Below, in pieces: positions 10,018-20,544 of a stretch of 34,726 nt of DNA (position 1 is the first letter of the stretch; the number at the start of each line of letters is the position of its first letter). Source of the DNA: Candidatus Nitrosopumilus sp. GTDB taxonomy: Archaea > Thermoproteota > Nitrososphaeria > Nitrososphaerales > Nitrososphaeraceae. The position numbers and the translations under genes are program-made. The notes below the pieces were generated by a model. It was not told where the DNA came from. It worked only from the letters and a program-made list of their open reading frames with translations, and ran no database searches. The stretch covers positions 1 to 34,726 of the forward strand of contig JACDCB010000123.1 of the NCBI GenBank assembly GCA_013694585.1. The letters run 5' to 3'.

Positions 10018-10457
10018 AGTCCCTCGATATTCTCTCTAATTTTTTGAGCAACACTTTCAAGCTCCTTTATTTGTGCTATCTTACGCATAGGCCATTGACC
10101 TTTAACTTTCTCAATAGAATATCTAGGGACTATGTGAACGTGCACATGTGGCACAATCTGATTTGCAGATTTTCCATTGTTCTGATTAATATTAAATCCG
10201 TCGCTTCCTAATACACTAGTGATCGCTTTTGCCAATCGTGGGACTAAAGAATGCATCTCGCCTACCTCCTTAATTGGCATTTCCAAAATATTTTTGAAAT
10301 GCTGTTTAGGCACTAATAGCGAATGTCCATGGTTTATTGGGTACTTGTCCAGAAATGCCAAAAATTTTTCATCTTCGTAAATTATCGCATTGGGTAGATT
10401 TTTCAGTACAATCTGACAAAAAATGCAATTGTGATTTAATGTCTGCATCCTTATCAA
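10014..10457 (-). CDS. HIT-family nucleotide hydrolase/transferase
   Basis: CIFCQIV N-terminus, HGHSLLVPKQH, HVHVHIVPR histidine triad. Confidence 0.93.
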   Translation of the reverse strand: MIRMQTLNHNCIFCQIVLKNLPNAIIYEDEKFLAFLDKYPINHGHSLLVPKQHFKNILEMPIKEVGEMHSLVPRLAKAITSVLGSDGFNINQNNGKSANQIVPHVHVHIVPRYSIEKVKGQWPMRKIAQIKELESVAQKIRENIEGL

Positions 10458-10571
10458 GATAGTGAGATACCGAAATATTTAATTTAATATTTTATACAGT
10501 TAATATATCTTGTCATAATTTGACGATTATTTTTAGTTCATTTTAAATAGCTCGAAAATTTTTTACAAAGT

Positions 10572-10757
10572 ATGAGTGAATCAATTGAGTTAGAAAGTTT
10601 CACACTGAATTTTTCTTTCCCGTGCCCAAAATGCGAATACCTTAATGAGATCTCTTCAAACGAACTGCATAATAATAGCATCGAATGTGGAATGTGCGAG
10701 ACGATATTCAAGTTTGAGGGTTTGGATTCTATAAAAATATTAGCTACCTTGGAGTAA
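10572..10757 (+). CDS. small zinc-ribbon protein
   Basis: FPCPKCEYLNE...ECGMCETIF, paired CxxC motifs. Confidence 0.6.
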   Translation: MSESIELESFTLNFSFPCPKCEYLNEISSNELHNNSIECGMCETIFKFEGLDSIKILATLE

Positions 10758-10818
10758 TGTTATAATCTTAACAAAAGAATTAAGTTTTTATTTTATGATT
10801 TTAATCTAGGTATTTGTA

Positions 10819-12546
10819 ATGATCTTACCGAGCAGAAAAACAGTTGAGGGAGCATCTCGCGCCCCCCATAGGGCAATGTACAAGTCGATGGGTCTCTCTG
10901 ACGATGATCTTAGCAGGCCATTAGTTGCGGTTTCTAGTACGTGTAATGAGGCAACTCCATGTAATATTCATTTGGGAAAGCTTGCTCAAAAAGCAAAGGA
11001 AGGTGTGAAGGACTCTGGAAACACACCGAGAGAATTCACTACAATCGCTGTTTCAGACGGCATTGCTATGGGACACGAAGGAATGAAATCCTCTCTTGTT
11101 AGCCGGGAGATCATAGCTGATTCAATTGAGGTAATGGTTAGAGCACATCAATATGATGCAATAGTTGGAATTTCTGGGTGTGATAAAAGCTTGCCAGGAA
11201 CCCTAATGGCTATGGCTCGACTCAATTTACCGTCCATATTCGTTTATGGTGGTACCATTCTTCCAGGTAATTGGAATGGTAAACCGGTTACAATTCAAGA
11301 TGTTTATGAGGCAGTGGGATCATTTGATGCCGGTAAAATGAGCTTGGAAGATTTGATAAGCCTCGAAAATGTTGCCTGCCCGTCGGCGGGGTCATGTGCA
11401 GGCATGTATACAGCTAATACTATGGCATCGATAAGCGAGGCATTAGGAATGTCGTTACCAGGAAGTGCCACACCTCCTGCGGAAAGCGAAGAAAGATACA
11501 AAATTTGCTTTGAAACTGGTAAATCTATTGATCATCTTTTACTTAACGATTTGAAACCTAGGGATATAATGACCTACGAGGCATTCGAAAATGCAATCAT
11601 GATGGCAAATGCGATAGGAGGTTCGACTAACGCAATACTTCATTTATTAGCACTCTCACGTGAAACCGGAATCGACTTGGATATAAAAGATTTTGAATAT
11701 ATACGAAGAAAGACACCTCACATTGCAAATATGAGACCTGGTGGGAATTATGTAATGTTAAACTTGGATAATATTGGGGGCATCCCTGTAATTTTGAAAT
11801 CATTACTAGATAAAGGTATATTAAATGGGGATGTAGAGACCGTTACCGGTAAGACAATGAAAGAAAATCTTGAATCTTATGACTTTAGTAATTCCAGGTC
11901 TTATTACAAAGCACACAAAACTGAGTATCGAAATATTCTTCGAACTGTTGATAATCCGATACACAAAGAAGGAACGTTAAAAATTCTATTCGGAAATTTG
12001 GCACCAGAGGGTGCTGTAGTCAAAGTTGCGGGGTTAAAAGAAGATAAATTCGAGGGGGTTGCGAAGGTTTACGATTCAGAAGAATCTGCTTTTGATGCTG
12101 TTTCAAAAAGAGAAATTGGCGAAGGTGATGTTGTTGTAATAAGATATGAGGGGCCGAAAGGTGGACCGGGAATGAGAGAAATGCTCGCGGTAACAGCGGC
12201 AATAGTAGGTCAAGGATTGGGTGAGAAGGTTGCTATGTTGACTGATGGTCGATTCTCTGGTGCAACCCGCGGATTTATGGTAGGGCATGTGTCTCCAGAG
12301 GCAATGGTAGGTGGACCAATTTCCATAATCAAAAATGGTGATAATATTAAGATTGATTTAGTCAAAGAATCGATTGATCTCAAGATTTCAAAGAAAGAAT
12401 CAACAAACAGGATCAAGAAATTTAAACCTATAAAGAATAGGTACCGGTCAGGGGCCCTAGCAAAATATGCAACTTTAGTAAAATCTGCATCAGAAGGTGC
12501 TATAACCTCTCCAATACCGAAGTATATGAAAAAGAACTTTAACTAA
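10819..12546 (+). CDS. ilvD: dihydroxy-acid dehydratase
   Basis: 575 aa; [58 protein letters not shown] motifs. Confidence 0.97.
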   Translation: MILPSRKTVEGASRAPHRAMYKSMGLSDDDLSRPLVAVSSTCNEATPCNIHLGKLAQKAKEGVKDSGNTPREFTTIAVSDGIAMGHEGMKSSLVSREIIADSIEVMVRAHQYDAIVGISGCDKSLPGTLMAMARLNLPSIFVYGGTILPGNWNGKPVTIQDVYEAVGSFDAGKMSLEDLISLENVACPSAGSCAGMYTANTMASISEALGMSLPGSATPPAESEERYKICFETGKSIDHLLLNDLKPRDIMTYEAFENAIMMANAIGGSTNAILHLLALSRETGIDLDIKDFEYIRRKTPHIANMRPGGNYVMLNLDNIGGIPVILKSLLDKGILNGDVETVTGKTMKENLESYDFSNSRSYYKAHKTEYRNILRTVDNPIHKEGTLKILFGNLAPEGAVVKVAGLKEDKFEGVAKVYDSEESAFDAVSKREIGEGDVVVIRYEGPKGGPGMREMLAVTAAIVGQGLGEKVAMLTDGRFSGATRGFMVGHVSPEAMVGGPISIIKNGDNIKIDLVKESIDLKISKKESTNRIKKFKPIKNRYRSGALAKYATLVKSASEGAITSPIPKYMKKNFN

Positions 12547-13424
12547 TTTTTTATTTCAATAGAATCTATGATCCCGTAAAGTGGAAAGTTATGAAAATGG
12601 TCTGCTATTTTGTTATCAAGGAAAATGATTTGAATTAGCTCAAAATTATTGATCATAATCATTACTTTACTATTTTCAGCTACAAGTTTATCATCTGTAA
12701 ATAAGTCTAGTGTCCCATCCATGAATACGGTGTCATCATTACCAAAAAACGTATTTCCCTCGCCATTGAAATTGTTAATTGTATGCCAGTGAAACCCTTT
12801 GGCATTTGATGTTATCATTACAAATTTTGAATCAAATAATGTAACTTCCGAAGAATTAACACTCATCTTCCAATTGCCGGATACTACTGTTGAAATATTT
12901 TTATTCACGAAGCCACTAGAATCATTAGTGTTAGCATCATTGTTTATGGTCGGATTCCCTTTTTCAATCGATTGAATAATAATACCCGAAAGCATTGAAA
13001 CCAAATTATTTGATAAGTTGTCGGTCTGATTTAGTTGACCAATGACGGTGGTATCCTCGCTGATGCTTCGACTCGAGTTCATAATCGATGATGAATTCCC
13101 TGTGCTGATTATGCCATCAATCCGTTGGTTAGGTGATAGGGCTTGATCTGAATTTTCAAAATTAGTGCCAAGCTCTGATGACGAAATTAATTGGTTATTT
13201 TCATTAGATCCGTTATTTGATATTAACGATGGTTTTAAGGTGGAGACAAGGGATCCTGAAAGAGCAAATGTGTTATTCACATCCAGTCTACCACTCTTGG
13301 AATTCAAGATGTTTTCCTTAACTACAATATTGTTAATTTCGGCAAGGCCGGCCTCGAAAGTACTTTGAGTGAAATAGATCAAGGATATTAATATGAGTAG
13401 TGGAAGAATTTTTGTCAAATCCAA
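12543..13424 (-). CDS. hypothetical exported/membrane-anchored protein
   Basis: 293-aa ORF, TTG start, N-terminal hydrophobic helix ([15 protein letters not shown]), Asn/Ser-rich middle, C-terminal beta-rich segment. Confidence 0.65.
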   Translation of the reverse strand: MDLTKILPLLILISLIYFTQSTFEAGLAEINNIVVKENILNSKSGRLDVNNTFALSGSLVSTLKPSLISNNGSNENNQLISSSELGTNFENSDQALSPNQRIDGIISTGNSSSIMNSSRSISEDTTVIGQLNQTDNLSNNLVSMLSGIIIQSIEKGNPTINNDANTNDSSGFVNKNISTVVSGNWKMSVNSSEVTLFDSKFVMITSNAKGFHWHTINNFNGEGNTFFGNDDTVFMDGTLDLFTDDKLVAENSKVMIMINNFELIQIIFLDNKIADHFHNFPLYGIIDSIEIKN

Positions 13425-13500
13425 TAATTGTAATATTGCTGATTTTTTTTAAATAAATTTCTTTCCTTATAAAAGTTAGTCCAAAAATTTATGAATCTAG

Positions 13501-13737
13501 ATGTCCTATAAATATGAAATGCTGAACAAAGATCAATTCTTTAATTTCTTAAAAATAAATAACAATATGGAATTCTCTAAAGAGGAGATTATTAATCGCT
13601 TTGCAGAGTCTAATAATGAAGAACAGAGCATAGACTCACTGCTGTCTGAACTTGAGGTTGAATCCACTTATACGAATTCAAACCTAAATGCATCATGTAA
13701 AGCTGGGACCGTGTATTATAAATGGAAAAGTTCCTAA
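13501..13737 (+). CDS. hypothetical small protein
   Basis: 78-aa intact ORF in an otherwise unoccupied interval. Confidence 0.5.
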   Translation: MSYKYEMLNKDQFFNFLKINNNMEFSKEEIINRFAESNNEEQSIDSLLSELEVESTYTNSNLNASCKAGTVYYKWKSS

Positions 13738-13770
13738 TAACGCTAAATGGTTTTTAATTGTATTTACAGT

Positions 13771-14079
13771 TTAATATTCGTTAACTACAATTTCCTCAAA
13801 TTCACGGTGAATTAACTCCAACACTTCAGGAATAGTGTTTAGGTAAATAATTCCACCAGGCATGCATTCGCTACCCTGAGTATAATTTATGCTGGAACTC
13901 AAAAATGGATATATCTTTTTTGTAGAGTAGTATAGCATAAGTAATACGTAGTTTCCCAGCAAATTCTTGTTTATGAAAATTTTTTTGCAAGTCGATTTAG
14001 ATTCAATTCTGATACCTTCGTCAGAATCCAGAAGCGATAACGATTCCGAAAGGGTTTTGTCTGTTGGATTAACGATCAA
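13771..14079 (-). CDS. hypothetical protein
   Basis: 102-aa intact ORF in an otherwise unoccupied interval. Confidence 0.5.
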   Translation of the reverse strand: MIVNPTDKTLSESLSLLDSDEGIRIESKSTCKKIFINKNLLGNYVLLMLYYSTKKIYPFLSSSINYTQGSECMPGGIIYLNTIPEVLELIHREFEEIVVNEY

Positions 14080-14148
14080 ATGATTACATGGTAAATTGTC
14101 TTTTGATCAATTTAAAACTTATAATTAGCATATGGAAAGATTATCAAG

Positions 14149-15012
14149 TTGAAGTTAATCCGTAAAGGTAAAGTAAAGGATATTTATGAAACTAAGGACA
14201 ACACATTAATTTTTTCTTTTTCTGACAGGGTTTCTGCCTTTGACGTTATACTAAATGATGAAATTCCTTATAAAGGAAAAGTCCTATGTGATTTTGCTCT
14301 TTTTTGGTTTAAAATCTTAAAAGGAAAAAACCACTTTAGGAGAAGGGTAGATCCCAGCAAGATTGAAGTAACAAAGCTGAACATGATTCCAATAGAGTGT
14401 GTAGTTCGATCGTATTTATACGGAAGCTTATATTCTAGGTATCTTCAAAATGACGTAGATATTACCGGGACCGAGAAATACTTTGCAAATAAGGATTTGC
14501 AATTAGCTTCAAAATTACCAGACCTGCTGTTTGATCCAACTACTAAATCTGATCAGCATGACAAACCTCTCTCCGAAACAGAAATTCTTAAAAATAGGAT
14601 AGTAAGTCATAGGGAATTTTCGCAATTAAAAAAACTATCTTTGGACTTGTTTTCACAAGTAAACGCGATCGTTTCTGCATCCGGTTTTATTCTCTCAGAT
14701 ATCAAATTTGAATTCGGAAAAGATCCAAAGACAGGAGAAATCATGCTCGGGGATTCGATTGGACCGGATGAATTTAGAATATGGAATAAAGATGATTACC
14801 AGGTTGGACAAATTCAGGACAGTTATGACAAACAAATACTAAGAGATTGGCTGGAGGACATCGGTTTCAGACAAGAAGTAGACAAATGCAACAATAACAA
14901 TACACACCCAAGGATTCCAAAGCTACCAAAAGGCATAATCGAAAAAGTGTCTCAAAGGTACATTGATGCCTATGAACGCATTACAAGATCTACTTTTGAG
15001 AAGTTGGACTAA
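14149..15012 (+). CDS. purC: phosphoribosylaminoimidazole-succinocarboxamide synthase
   Basis: KGKVKDIYET, FSDRVSAFDVILNDEIPYKG, ECVVRSYLYGS, GDSIGPDEFRIW motifs; TTG start. Confidence 0.96.
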   Translation: MKLIRKGKVKDIYETKDNTLIFSFSDRVSAFDVILNDEIPYKGKVLCDFALFWFKILKGKNHFRRRVDPSKIEVTKLNMIPIECVVRSYLYGSLYSRYLQNDVDITGTEKYFANKDLQLASKLPDLLFDPTTKSDQHDKPLSETEILKNRIVSHREFSQLKKLSLDLFSQVNAIVSASGFILSDIKFEFGKDPKTGEIMLGDSIGPDEFRIWNKDDYQVGQIQDSYDKQILRDWLEDIGFRQEVDKCNNNNTHPRIPKLPKGIIEKVSQRYIDAYERITRSTFEKLD

Positions 15013-15044
15013 TCAATTTATCAAACGTATGGAGTGATTGTTAT

Positions 15045-15464
15045 TTATTCAACCAGTATAAGTAGCAAGCCCTGTTTGGAAGGGTCTCTCAATAATTCTA
15101 CTATCTTTCTAGGAATGTGTATGGCGCTAATATTACAATTCAGACACAGAGTTCGATTACAAATAAATTCGCTTTTTCTTAAAACAATATCATGATTATG
15201 AGTAAGGATTAGATTATCATTACCAAACCCATGAATTTTAATATTAAACGGTTCAACAATCAATTCTATTTCTACGAAAGAATGATTAGTCTTGATCTTA
15301 TTTTTCATATCACTAGTCAAATCGGAACATGATTTGTTTGCATTAACGCCTATAATACAATCTCCTCTAAATGTCAAGTGCGGATCTTTGGTGACCTCAA
15401 TGGTTCGTGCATGAAGAGATCGAATATTTTTATGGCCGTAAAATTGGATTTCTTCTGTTAACAA
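15045..15464 (-). CDS. DUF371 domain protein
   Basis: FYGHKNIRSLHARTIEVTKDPHLTFRGDCIIGVNAN pattern typical of archaeal DUF371. Confidence 0.8.
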   Translation of the reverse strand: MLTEEIQFYGHKNIRSLHARTIEVTKDPHLTFRGDCIIGVNANKSCSDLTSDMKNKIKTNHSFVEIELIVEPFNIKIHGFGNDNLILTHNHDIVLRKSEFICNRTLCLNCNISAIHIPRKIVELLRDPSKQGLLLILVE

Positions 15465-15556
15465 CTAGCCGATTTTATTCATGTTCTTAGGTAAATAACC
15501 CTTTATTTTTTAAATAAGGTAACTATAAATAAAGATTTAGAAGTAATCTAGTTGAT

Positions 15557-16288
15557 TTGTTACCAGCAGCAGCAGGTTATGATAGAGGAATTACTGTTTT
15601 CTCACCTGATGGGCGATTATATCAGGTTGAATATGCAATTGAAACCGTTAGGAGAGGCACATTAGCTTTAGGGATCAAAAGCACTGATGGTGTAATCCTT
15701 GCAGTAGAAGAAAAAACGAGAAAATTGCAAATATCTAATGTAACTCAAAAAATATTTCAAATAGATGATCATATAGGTCTTGCCGCAGCAGGGTATATTC
15801 CAGACGCTCGCACTCAGGTTGACCATGCACGATTTTTTGCCCAGAGCAACCGTCTTATTTATGATGAAGTAGTTGACGTTGAAGGCGTCGCAAAAAATTT
15901 AGCTGATATGGCCCAACAGTATACTCAATATGCCGGAGCCAGACCTTTCGGCGTTGCGTTGATATTAGCAGGTGTCGACAAGAATGGAATTGGCTTGTAT
16001 CTTACTGACCCAAGCGGTACATACATCGGATATGATGCTGTAGCAATTGGTGCGGGAAGCGAACAAGTAACTGAACACTTGGAAAAGAATTATAAAAATG
16101 ATATTGGTCTCGATAAAGCTTGCGTACTTGCCATAGAGTCTATTTTCATGGTGAGTGAAGAAAAGACTGGCACTAAACATATCAGATTGGCTGTGATTGA
16201 TTCGAAATCAAAAACTTTGCGAATGATGTCGTTGGAAGAAATAGAGAATTATTCAAAACAAGTTCAAAGTAAAGAAAGTCAGTCTTGA
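15557..16288 (+). CDS. psmA: 20S proteasome alpha subunit
   Basis: GYDRGITVFSPDGRLYQVEYAIETVRRGTLALGIK signature; TTG start. Confidence 0.97.
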   Translation: MLPAAAGYDRGITVFSPDGRLYQVEYAIETVRRGTLALGIKSTDGVILAVEEKTRKLQISNVTQKIFQIDDHIGLAAAGYIPDARTQVDHARFFAQSNRLIYDEVVDVEGVAKNLADMAQQYTQYAGARPFGVALILAGVDKNGIGLYLTDPSGTYIGYDAVAIGAGSEQVTEHLEKNYKNDIGLDKACVLAIESIFMVSEEKTGTKHIRLAVIDSKSKTLRMMSLEEIENYSKQVQSKESQS

Positions 16289-16378
16289 CTGGCTTTAATA
16301 AAATATTATCATACTCGTTTTTTCTATGAATATCCCACCCTATAAATAATTCTTATTTTATTGAAAAATTGATTATCA

Positions 16379-17044
16379 ATGGCAATAGAAATTGGTTCCA
16401 AAGCACCTAATTTGCAACTTTCTAAATGGGTACAAGGTACACCAACTAATATAGATGACTTGGTGGGAAATGTAGTCGTTATTGAAGTATTTCAAGTTAA
16501 CTGTCCCGGATGTTTCCTGTATGGAATTCCGCAGGCAGTTTCGCTGTATGAAAAATATAAGGATAAAAATGTCAAGGTGATAGGAGTCGCCACTGCATTC
16601 GAAGATTATGACAAAAACACCTTACAAAACCTTGAACTTTTGCTTTCAGAAAGTCAAGTTATTGGAGAGACATTTAAGGCATTAAAACAACACGGTAAAT
16701 TGATTGATGGAAATAAGTTATATTACAAGATACCATTTCCTGTATCTTTCGATAAGGTTATCAAAATGCCCGTCGAAGTTTCAGACAAAATGATTTTTGA
16801 TTTTATAGAAATATATTTTTCTGATTTTTCTACATTTTCTGACAAAGATAAAAACGACCTAATTGACAAGGTACGAAATTATTTACAGAATAAGGATTTT
16901 TCGGCATTGACATTTGAGACTTATAGGCTGAGGGGAACACCTTCTTCTATAGTTATTGATAAAGAGGGAATATTGAGGTATAGTTTTTTTGGATCTGAAG
17001 GTTATTTGGAAGGAGCAGTAAACGAGTTGCGAAATGAGCGGTGA
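16379..17044 (+). CDS. TlpA/redoxin-like thioredoxin-fold protein
   Basis: VNCPGCFLYGIPQ (CxxC) and RGTPSSIVIDKEG cis-Pro region. Confidence 0.83.
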   Translation: MAIEIGSKAPNLQLSKWVQGTPTNIDDLVGNVVVIEVFQVNCPGCFLYGIPQAVSLYEKYKDKNVKVIGVATAFEDYDKNTLQNLELLLSESQVIGETFKALKQHGKLIDGNKLYYKIPFPVSFDKVIKMPVEVSDKMIFDFIEIYFSDFSTFSDKDKNDLIDKVRNYLQNKDFSALTFETYRLRGTPSSIVIDKEGILRYSFFGSEGYLEGAVNELRNER

Positions 17045-17907
17045 TTTATATTTCAACTTCATTGAGATTTGATGTTTCCATTCCAGATTCATTCCTTTAT
17101 GATGTTTCGACAGAAATTGATAAAACACTGAAAATCTTTCAATTATCAAGAGCTTTATCGATTTTTAGGGTTAATAATGTATATATATATCATGACAAAA
17201 TACTGAACGCAAGCAAAAATGATCTTCAATTTATGGTAACTATTCTAGAATATCTTGATACACCTCAATATTTAAGGAGGAAACTTTATCCTAAACTTGA
17301 AATATTAAAAAATGTTGGAAAGCTCCATCCAGTAAGATCGCATCATCATAAAGACAGGGTAGAAATAAGAGACGTAAAAAGTGGCGAAGTTAGGGTCGGG
17401 GTCGTTGAGAAAGGACGGGACGCCTATTTTGTAGATGTTGGATTAAGCATTCCAATTGAGTATAATGGAAAATATAAGCATGATGGTAGGAAAGTTAATG
17501 TAAAGTTATTAAAACACAAGAATTCCATTGATGCAATTGATATCGAAAAAAACGAAATAACTGAGCTATATTGGGGATACAACGTATATCAAATAAAAGA
17601 TTTGAAAAATATTATGGAAAAATTTCCGATATCAAACATTATCCTTACCTCGAAACATGCGAAATACTTTAACCCCTCTGATAACGAGTTCTCTAAGATG
17701 AATCGATCTTCAGACAATAATTCAATTTTAGTTGTTTTTGGATCACCAAAATTTGGGTTAAATTCGATTTTGTCAAAGGATAAAATGAACATTTCTAAAT
17801 ATTATTCCTATAACTTCTTTCCAAATCAAGGTACCCAAACCGTTAGGTTAGAGGAATCAATATACGGAGTATTGTCTATCCTGAATATTTGTTTATTTTC
17901 TCTCTAG
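17041..17907 (+). CDS. SPOUT-family RNA methyltransferase (DUF171/SPOUT1-like)
   Basis: ATILEYLDTPQYLRRKLYP-like region, HPVRSHHHKDRVEIRDVKSGEVRVGVVEKG; position directly upstream of uL3, as in many archaea. Confidence 0.8.
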   Translation: MIYISTSLRFDVSIPDSFLYDVSTEIDKTLKIFQLSRALSIFRVNNVYIYHDKILNASKNDLQFMVTILEYLDTPQYLRRKLYPKLEILKNVGKLHPVRSHHHKDRVEIRDVKSGEVRVGVVEKGRDAYFVDVGLSIPIEYNGKYKHDGRKVNVKLLKHKNSIDAIDIEKNEITELYWGYNVYQIKDLKNIMEKFPISNIILTSKHAKYFNPSDNEFSKMNRSSDNNSILVVFGSPKFGLNSILSKDKMNISKYYSYNFFPNQGTQTVRLEESIYGVLSILNICLFSL

Positions 17908-17961
17908 TCCGTTAATAGCGATAATAAACTTATTAAAGGGATCCGAAAAATTTTTGTATCT

Positions 17962-18960
17962 ATGGGTCACCGAAAATATAGCGCACCACGAAGAGGTAGT
18001 ATTGCATTTCGACCACGGGCCAGAGCACAGAGCTTAGAAGCTCGAATCAGAACATGGCCCGAAGATTTTAGTCGTAATAATGTTGGCTTGGTTGGATTTG
18101 CCGGATTTAAAGTAGGTCAAATTCAGGTAATGACAGTTGATGATAAGGAGAAGACTCCAAATTATGGTAAGCCATTAATGAATCATTCTACAGTGATATC
18201 CTTGCCGCCTTTAAAAATAGTTGGAATTCGAGGTTATTCCGAAGATGGGTACGGTAAGCATGCATTATTCGATGTATATTCTAAAGAAAGCATTAAAGAT
18301 TTATCTTCAAAGTACAAAACCAAGTATTCAGAGGATGGATTAAAAAAAGCTGAAGGAATGATCGGATCTGTTAAACACTTAAACGCTGTAGTTGCAGTGT
18401 TTCCTAATAAAATCGGAATATCGCAGAAAGTCCCATTTATATATGAAATTCCAGTATCTGGCGGTGATAATCAGGTCAAGTTTGAATTCTTAAAGTCTAA
18501 ACTAGGTCAAGAAGTTAGAGTAACCGATGTTTTCAAAACAGGACAGAATATCGATGTTCATGGGATAACTAGAGGTAAGGGTGTTGAAGGTCCAATTACG
18601 AGATTTGGTGTTAAGAGAAAACAACACAAATCAAGGAAAAGTGTTAGAGCTGTTGGAACGTTAGGTCCTATATCACCGGCAGTGGTAATGTATACTGTGG
18701 CAAGACAAGGACAAAGAGGGTTTCACCAGCGTACAGAATATAACAAAAGGATCCTAGTTATGTCAAATTCCGATAATACCGAATTGGTAAATATTAATCC
18801 AAAAGGAGGGTTCAAACATTTTGGGTTAGTAGATGGAGATTATATGATAGTGAGAGGAACTATACCTGGAGTACCGAAGAGATTAATAAAGTTGAGACAA
18901 CCTATAAGGAGCAAACAATCAAAAATAAGTGAACCCAAGGTATTGGAGGTAATTGTATAG
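17962..18960 (+). CDS. rpl3: ribosomal protein uL3
   Basis: MGHRKYSAPRRGSIAFRPRARA; GRGKG-type VHGITRGKGVEGPITRFGVKRKQHKS region. Confidence 0.97.
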   Translation: MGHRKYSAPRRGSIAFRPRARAQSLEARIRTWPEDFSRNNVGLVGFAGFKVGQIQVMTVDDKEKTPNYGKPLMNHSTVISLPPLKIVGIRGYSEDGYGKHALFDVYSKESIKDLSSKYKTKYSEDGLKKAEGMIGSVKHLNAVVAVFPNKIGISQKVPFIYEIPVSGGDNQVKFEFLKSKLGQEVRVTDVFKTGQNIDVHGITRGKGVEGPITRFGVKRKQHKSRKSVRAVGTLGPISPAVVMYTVARQGQRGFHQRTEYNKRILVMSNSDNTELVNINPKGGFKHFGLVDGDYMIVRGTIPGVPKRLIKLRQPIRSKQSKISEPKVLEVIV

Positions 18961-19773
18961 ATGAAGACAAAACTATTCGACTTAAAAGGTAATCAAACCG
19001 AAGATATAGATCTACCTCCATTGTTTAATTTTCCATATCGTCCTGAGATTATTAAAAAGGCATTCGTTAATCTGTATTCTCACCGTTTCCAGAAACAGGG
19101 TAGGTATCCAGCTGCTGGGGAAATTGTGAGTGCTGAATCTAGGAATACCGGTTTAGGCATCGCCCGTCTTGCAAGAGCAAGAGGTGAAGGATTTTCTCGT
19201 GCAGGCCAAGCAGCCGGAGTAGCTGGTGTAAGAAAAGGCAGGCTCGCACATCCACCAGAATCTTGGAAGGTCACTCATAAAAAACTGAACAAAAAGGAAA
19301 ACACTATAGCTCTTCTCTCTGCTATATCGTCAACCCGCCAAAGCGAACTAATAATCAACAGAGGTCATTTAATAGAAGGGTTAAAATCTTTTCCAATTGT
19401 AGTAACTAACGATTTAGAAAATGTGAGCAAAACCAAAAACTTGCTTGACGTTTTACGTCTACTAGGATTAGAAGAAGATGTTAAAAGAGTTGAACAATCC
19501 ATTAAGAAGCGTTCTGGGAAGGCCAAGAGGAGAGGCCGTCCTAACCGAGTTGGCAAAAGTGCATTAATAGTTGTTGGTAATAGTGACTGTGAGTTATTGA
19601 AATTGGATAATTCGATACCTGGGATTGGGATAAAATGCGTAAAGGATATAAGTGTTTTAGATCTTGCACCCGGTGCCAGACCAATAAGGCTAGTGGTGTT
19701 CTCGCAAAATTCATTAGAAGAATTGAGTAATCTGAAAATTCCGAAAAATATAATCCTGGAGAACTCGACATGA
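18961..19773 (+). CDS. rpl4: ribosomal protein uL4
   Basis: Follows uL3; AYSHRFQKQGRYPAAGEIVSAESRNTGLGIARLARARGEG-type archaeal L4 region. Confidence 0.96.
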   Translation: MKTKLFDLKGNQTEDIDLPPLFNFPYRPEIIKKAFVNLYSHRFQKQGRYPAAGEIVSAESRNTGLGIARLARARGEGFSRAGQAAGVAGVRKGRLAHPPESWKVTHKKLNKKENTIALLSAISSTRQSELIINRGHLIEGLKSFPIVVTNDLENVSKTKNLLDVLRLLGLEEDVKRVEQSIKKRSGKAKRRGRPNRVGKSALIVVGNSDCELLKLDNSIPGIGIKCVKDISVLDLAPGARPIRLVVFSQNSLEELSNLKIPKNIILENST

Positions 19774-20069
19774 ATGAATTTATATATAATAAAAAAATTG
19801 AAATAAATGCCGATATCGCGAGTAAGATAATACTCGAGCCTTATGTAACCGAAAAGACTTTTAATATAATAGAAAAAGAGAACAAACTTAGTTTTATTGT
19901 CCATAATAAGGCCAACAAAGGTCAAATCATCAAAGCAATGAAGATAATCTATGAGGCAGAGATTAGTGAAGTAAATACTTTTAATACCATTAGAGGTAAG
20001 AAAGCAATTATGAAATTTAAGAATGTGGATGGCGCAAGACAGCTCGCAACTAATTTAGGTTTGGTGTAA
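19770..20069 (+). CDS. rpl23: ribosomal protein uL23
   Basis: ILEPYVTEKTFNIIEKENKLSFIVHNKANKGQIIKAM...VNTFNTIRGKKAIMKF. Confidence 0.95.
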   Translation: MNEFIYNKKIEINADIASKIILEPYVTEKTFNIIEKENKLSFIVHNKANKGQIIKAMKIIYEAEISEVNTFNTIRGKKAIMKFKNVDGARQLATNLGLV

Positions 20070-20131
20070 AATATGGAAAATTATGCTAAAGAGACTGAAT
20101 TAAAAATTATTTGTAGGATTAGGTAAAAAAA

Positions 20132-20539
20132 ATGGTACGCGAATTTAAATTCAAAGGATATTCCGGCGAACAAATCCAAAAACTTTCAATTGAGACACTT
20201 ATGCCACTCTTAAATTCAAGGCAGAGGCGATCTTTGGACAAGAGGCTATCTACTTATATGAATGATGAAAAGAGAAAATTCAGAGAAGATTTGAAATTAG
20301 CTAGGGATGGTAAACTTAAAGGTCAATTAAAAACCCATCTAAGGGATATGATTATTTTGCCCGACATGATAGGATTAACGGTATTGGTTCACAATGGAAA
20401 AGAATTTGTTTCTTATGTTATAAAGCCTGAAATGGTCGGTCATTATCTAGGGGAATATGCTATTACCAATAAACGAGTTCAACATGGAACACCTGGTGTT
20501 GGTTCATCACGATCCAGCTTGTATGTCCCATTAAAGTGA
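20132..20539 (+). CDS. rps19: ribosomal protein uS19
   Basis: KTHLRDMIILPDMIGLTVLVHNGKEFV...HYLGEYAITNKRVQHGTPGVGSSRSS. Confidence 0.97.
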   Translation: MVREFKFKGYSGEQIQKLSIETLMPLLNSRQRRSLDKRLSTYMNDEKRKFREDLKLARDGKLKGQLKTHLRDMIILPDMIGLTVLVHNGKEFVSYVIKPEMVGHYLGEYAITNKRVQHGTPGVGSSRSSLYVPLK

Positions 20540-20544
20540 TATAG

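Noticed and set aside
12020-12416. Several overlapping minus-strand ORFs (60-68 aa)
   Set aside because: All antisense within ilvD; no independent coding evidence.
19365-19925. 186-aa minus-strand ORF
   Set aside because: Antisense to the uL4/uL23 genes; no recognisable domain, so a shadow of conserved coding sequence.
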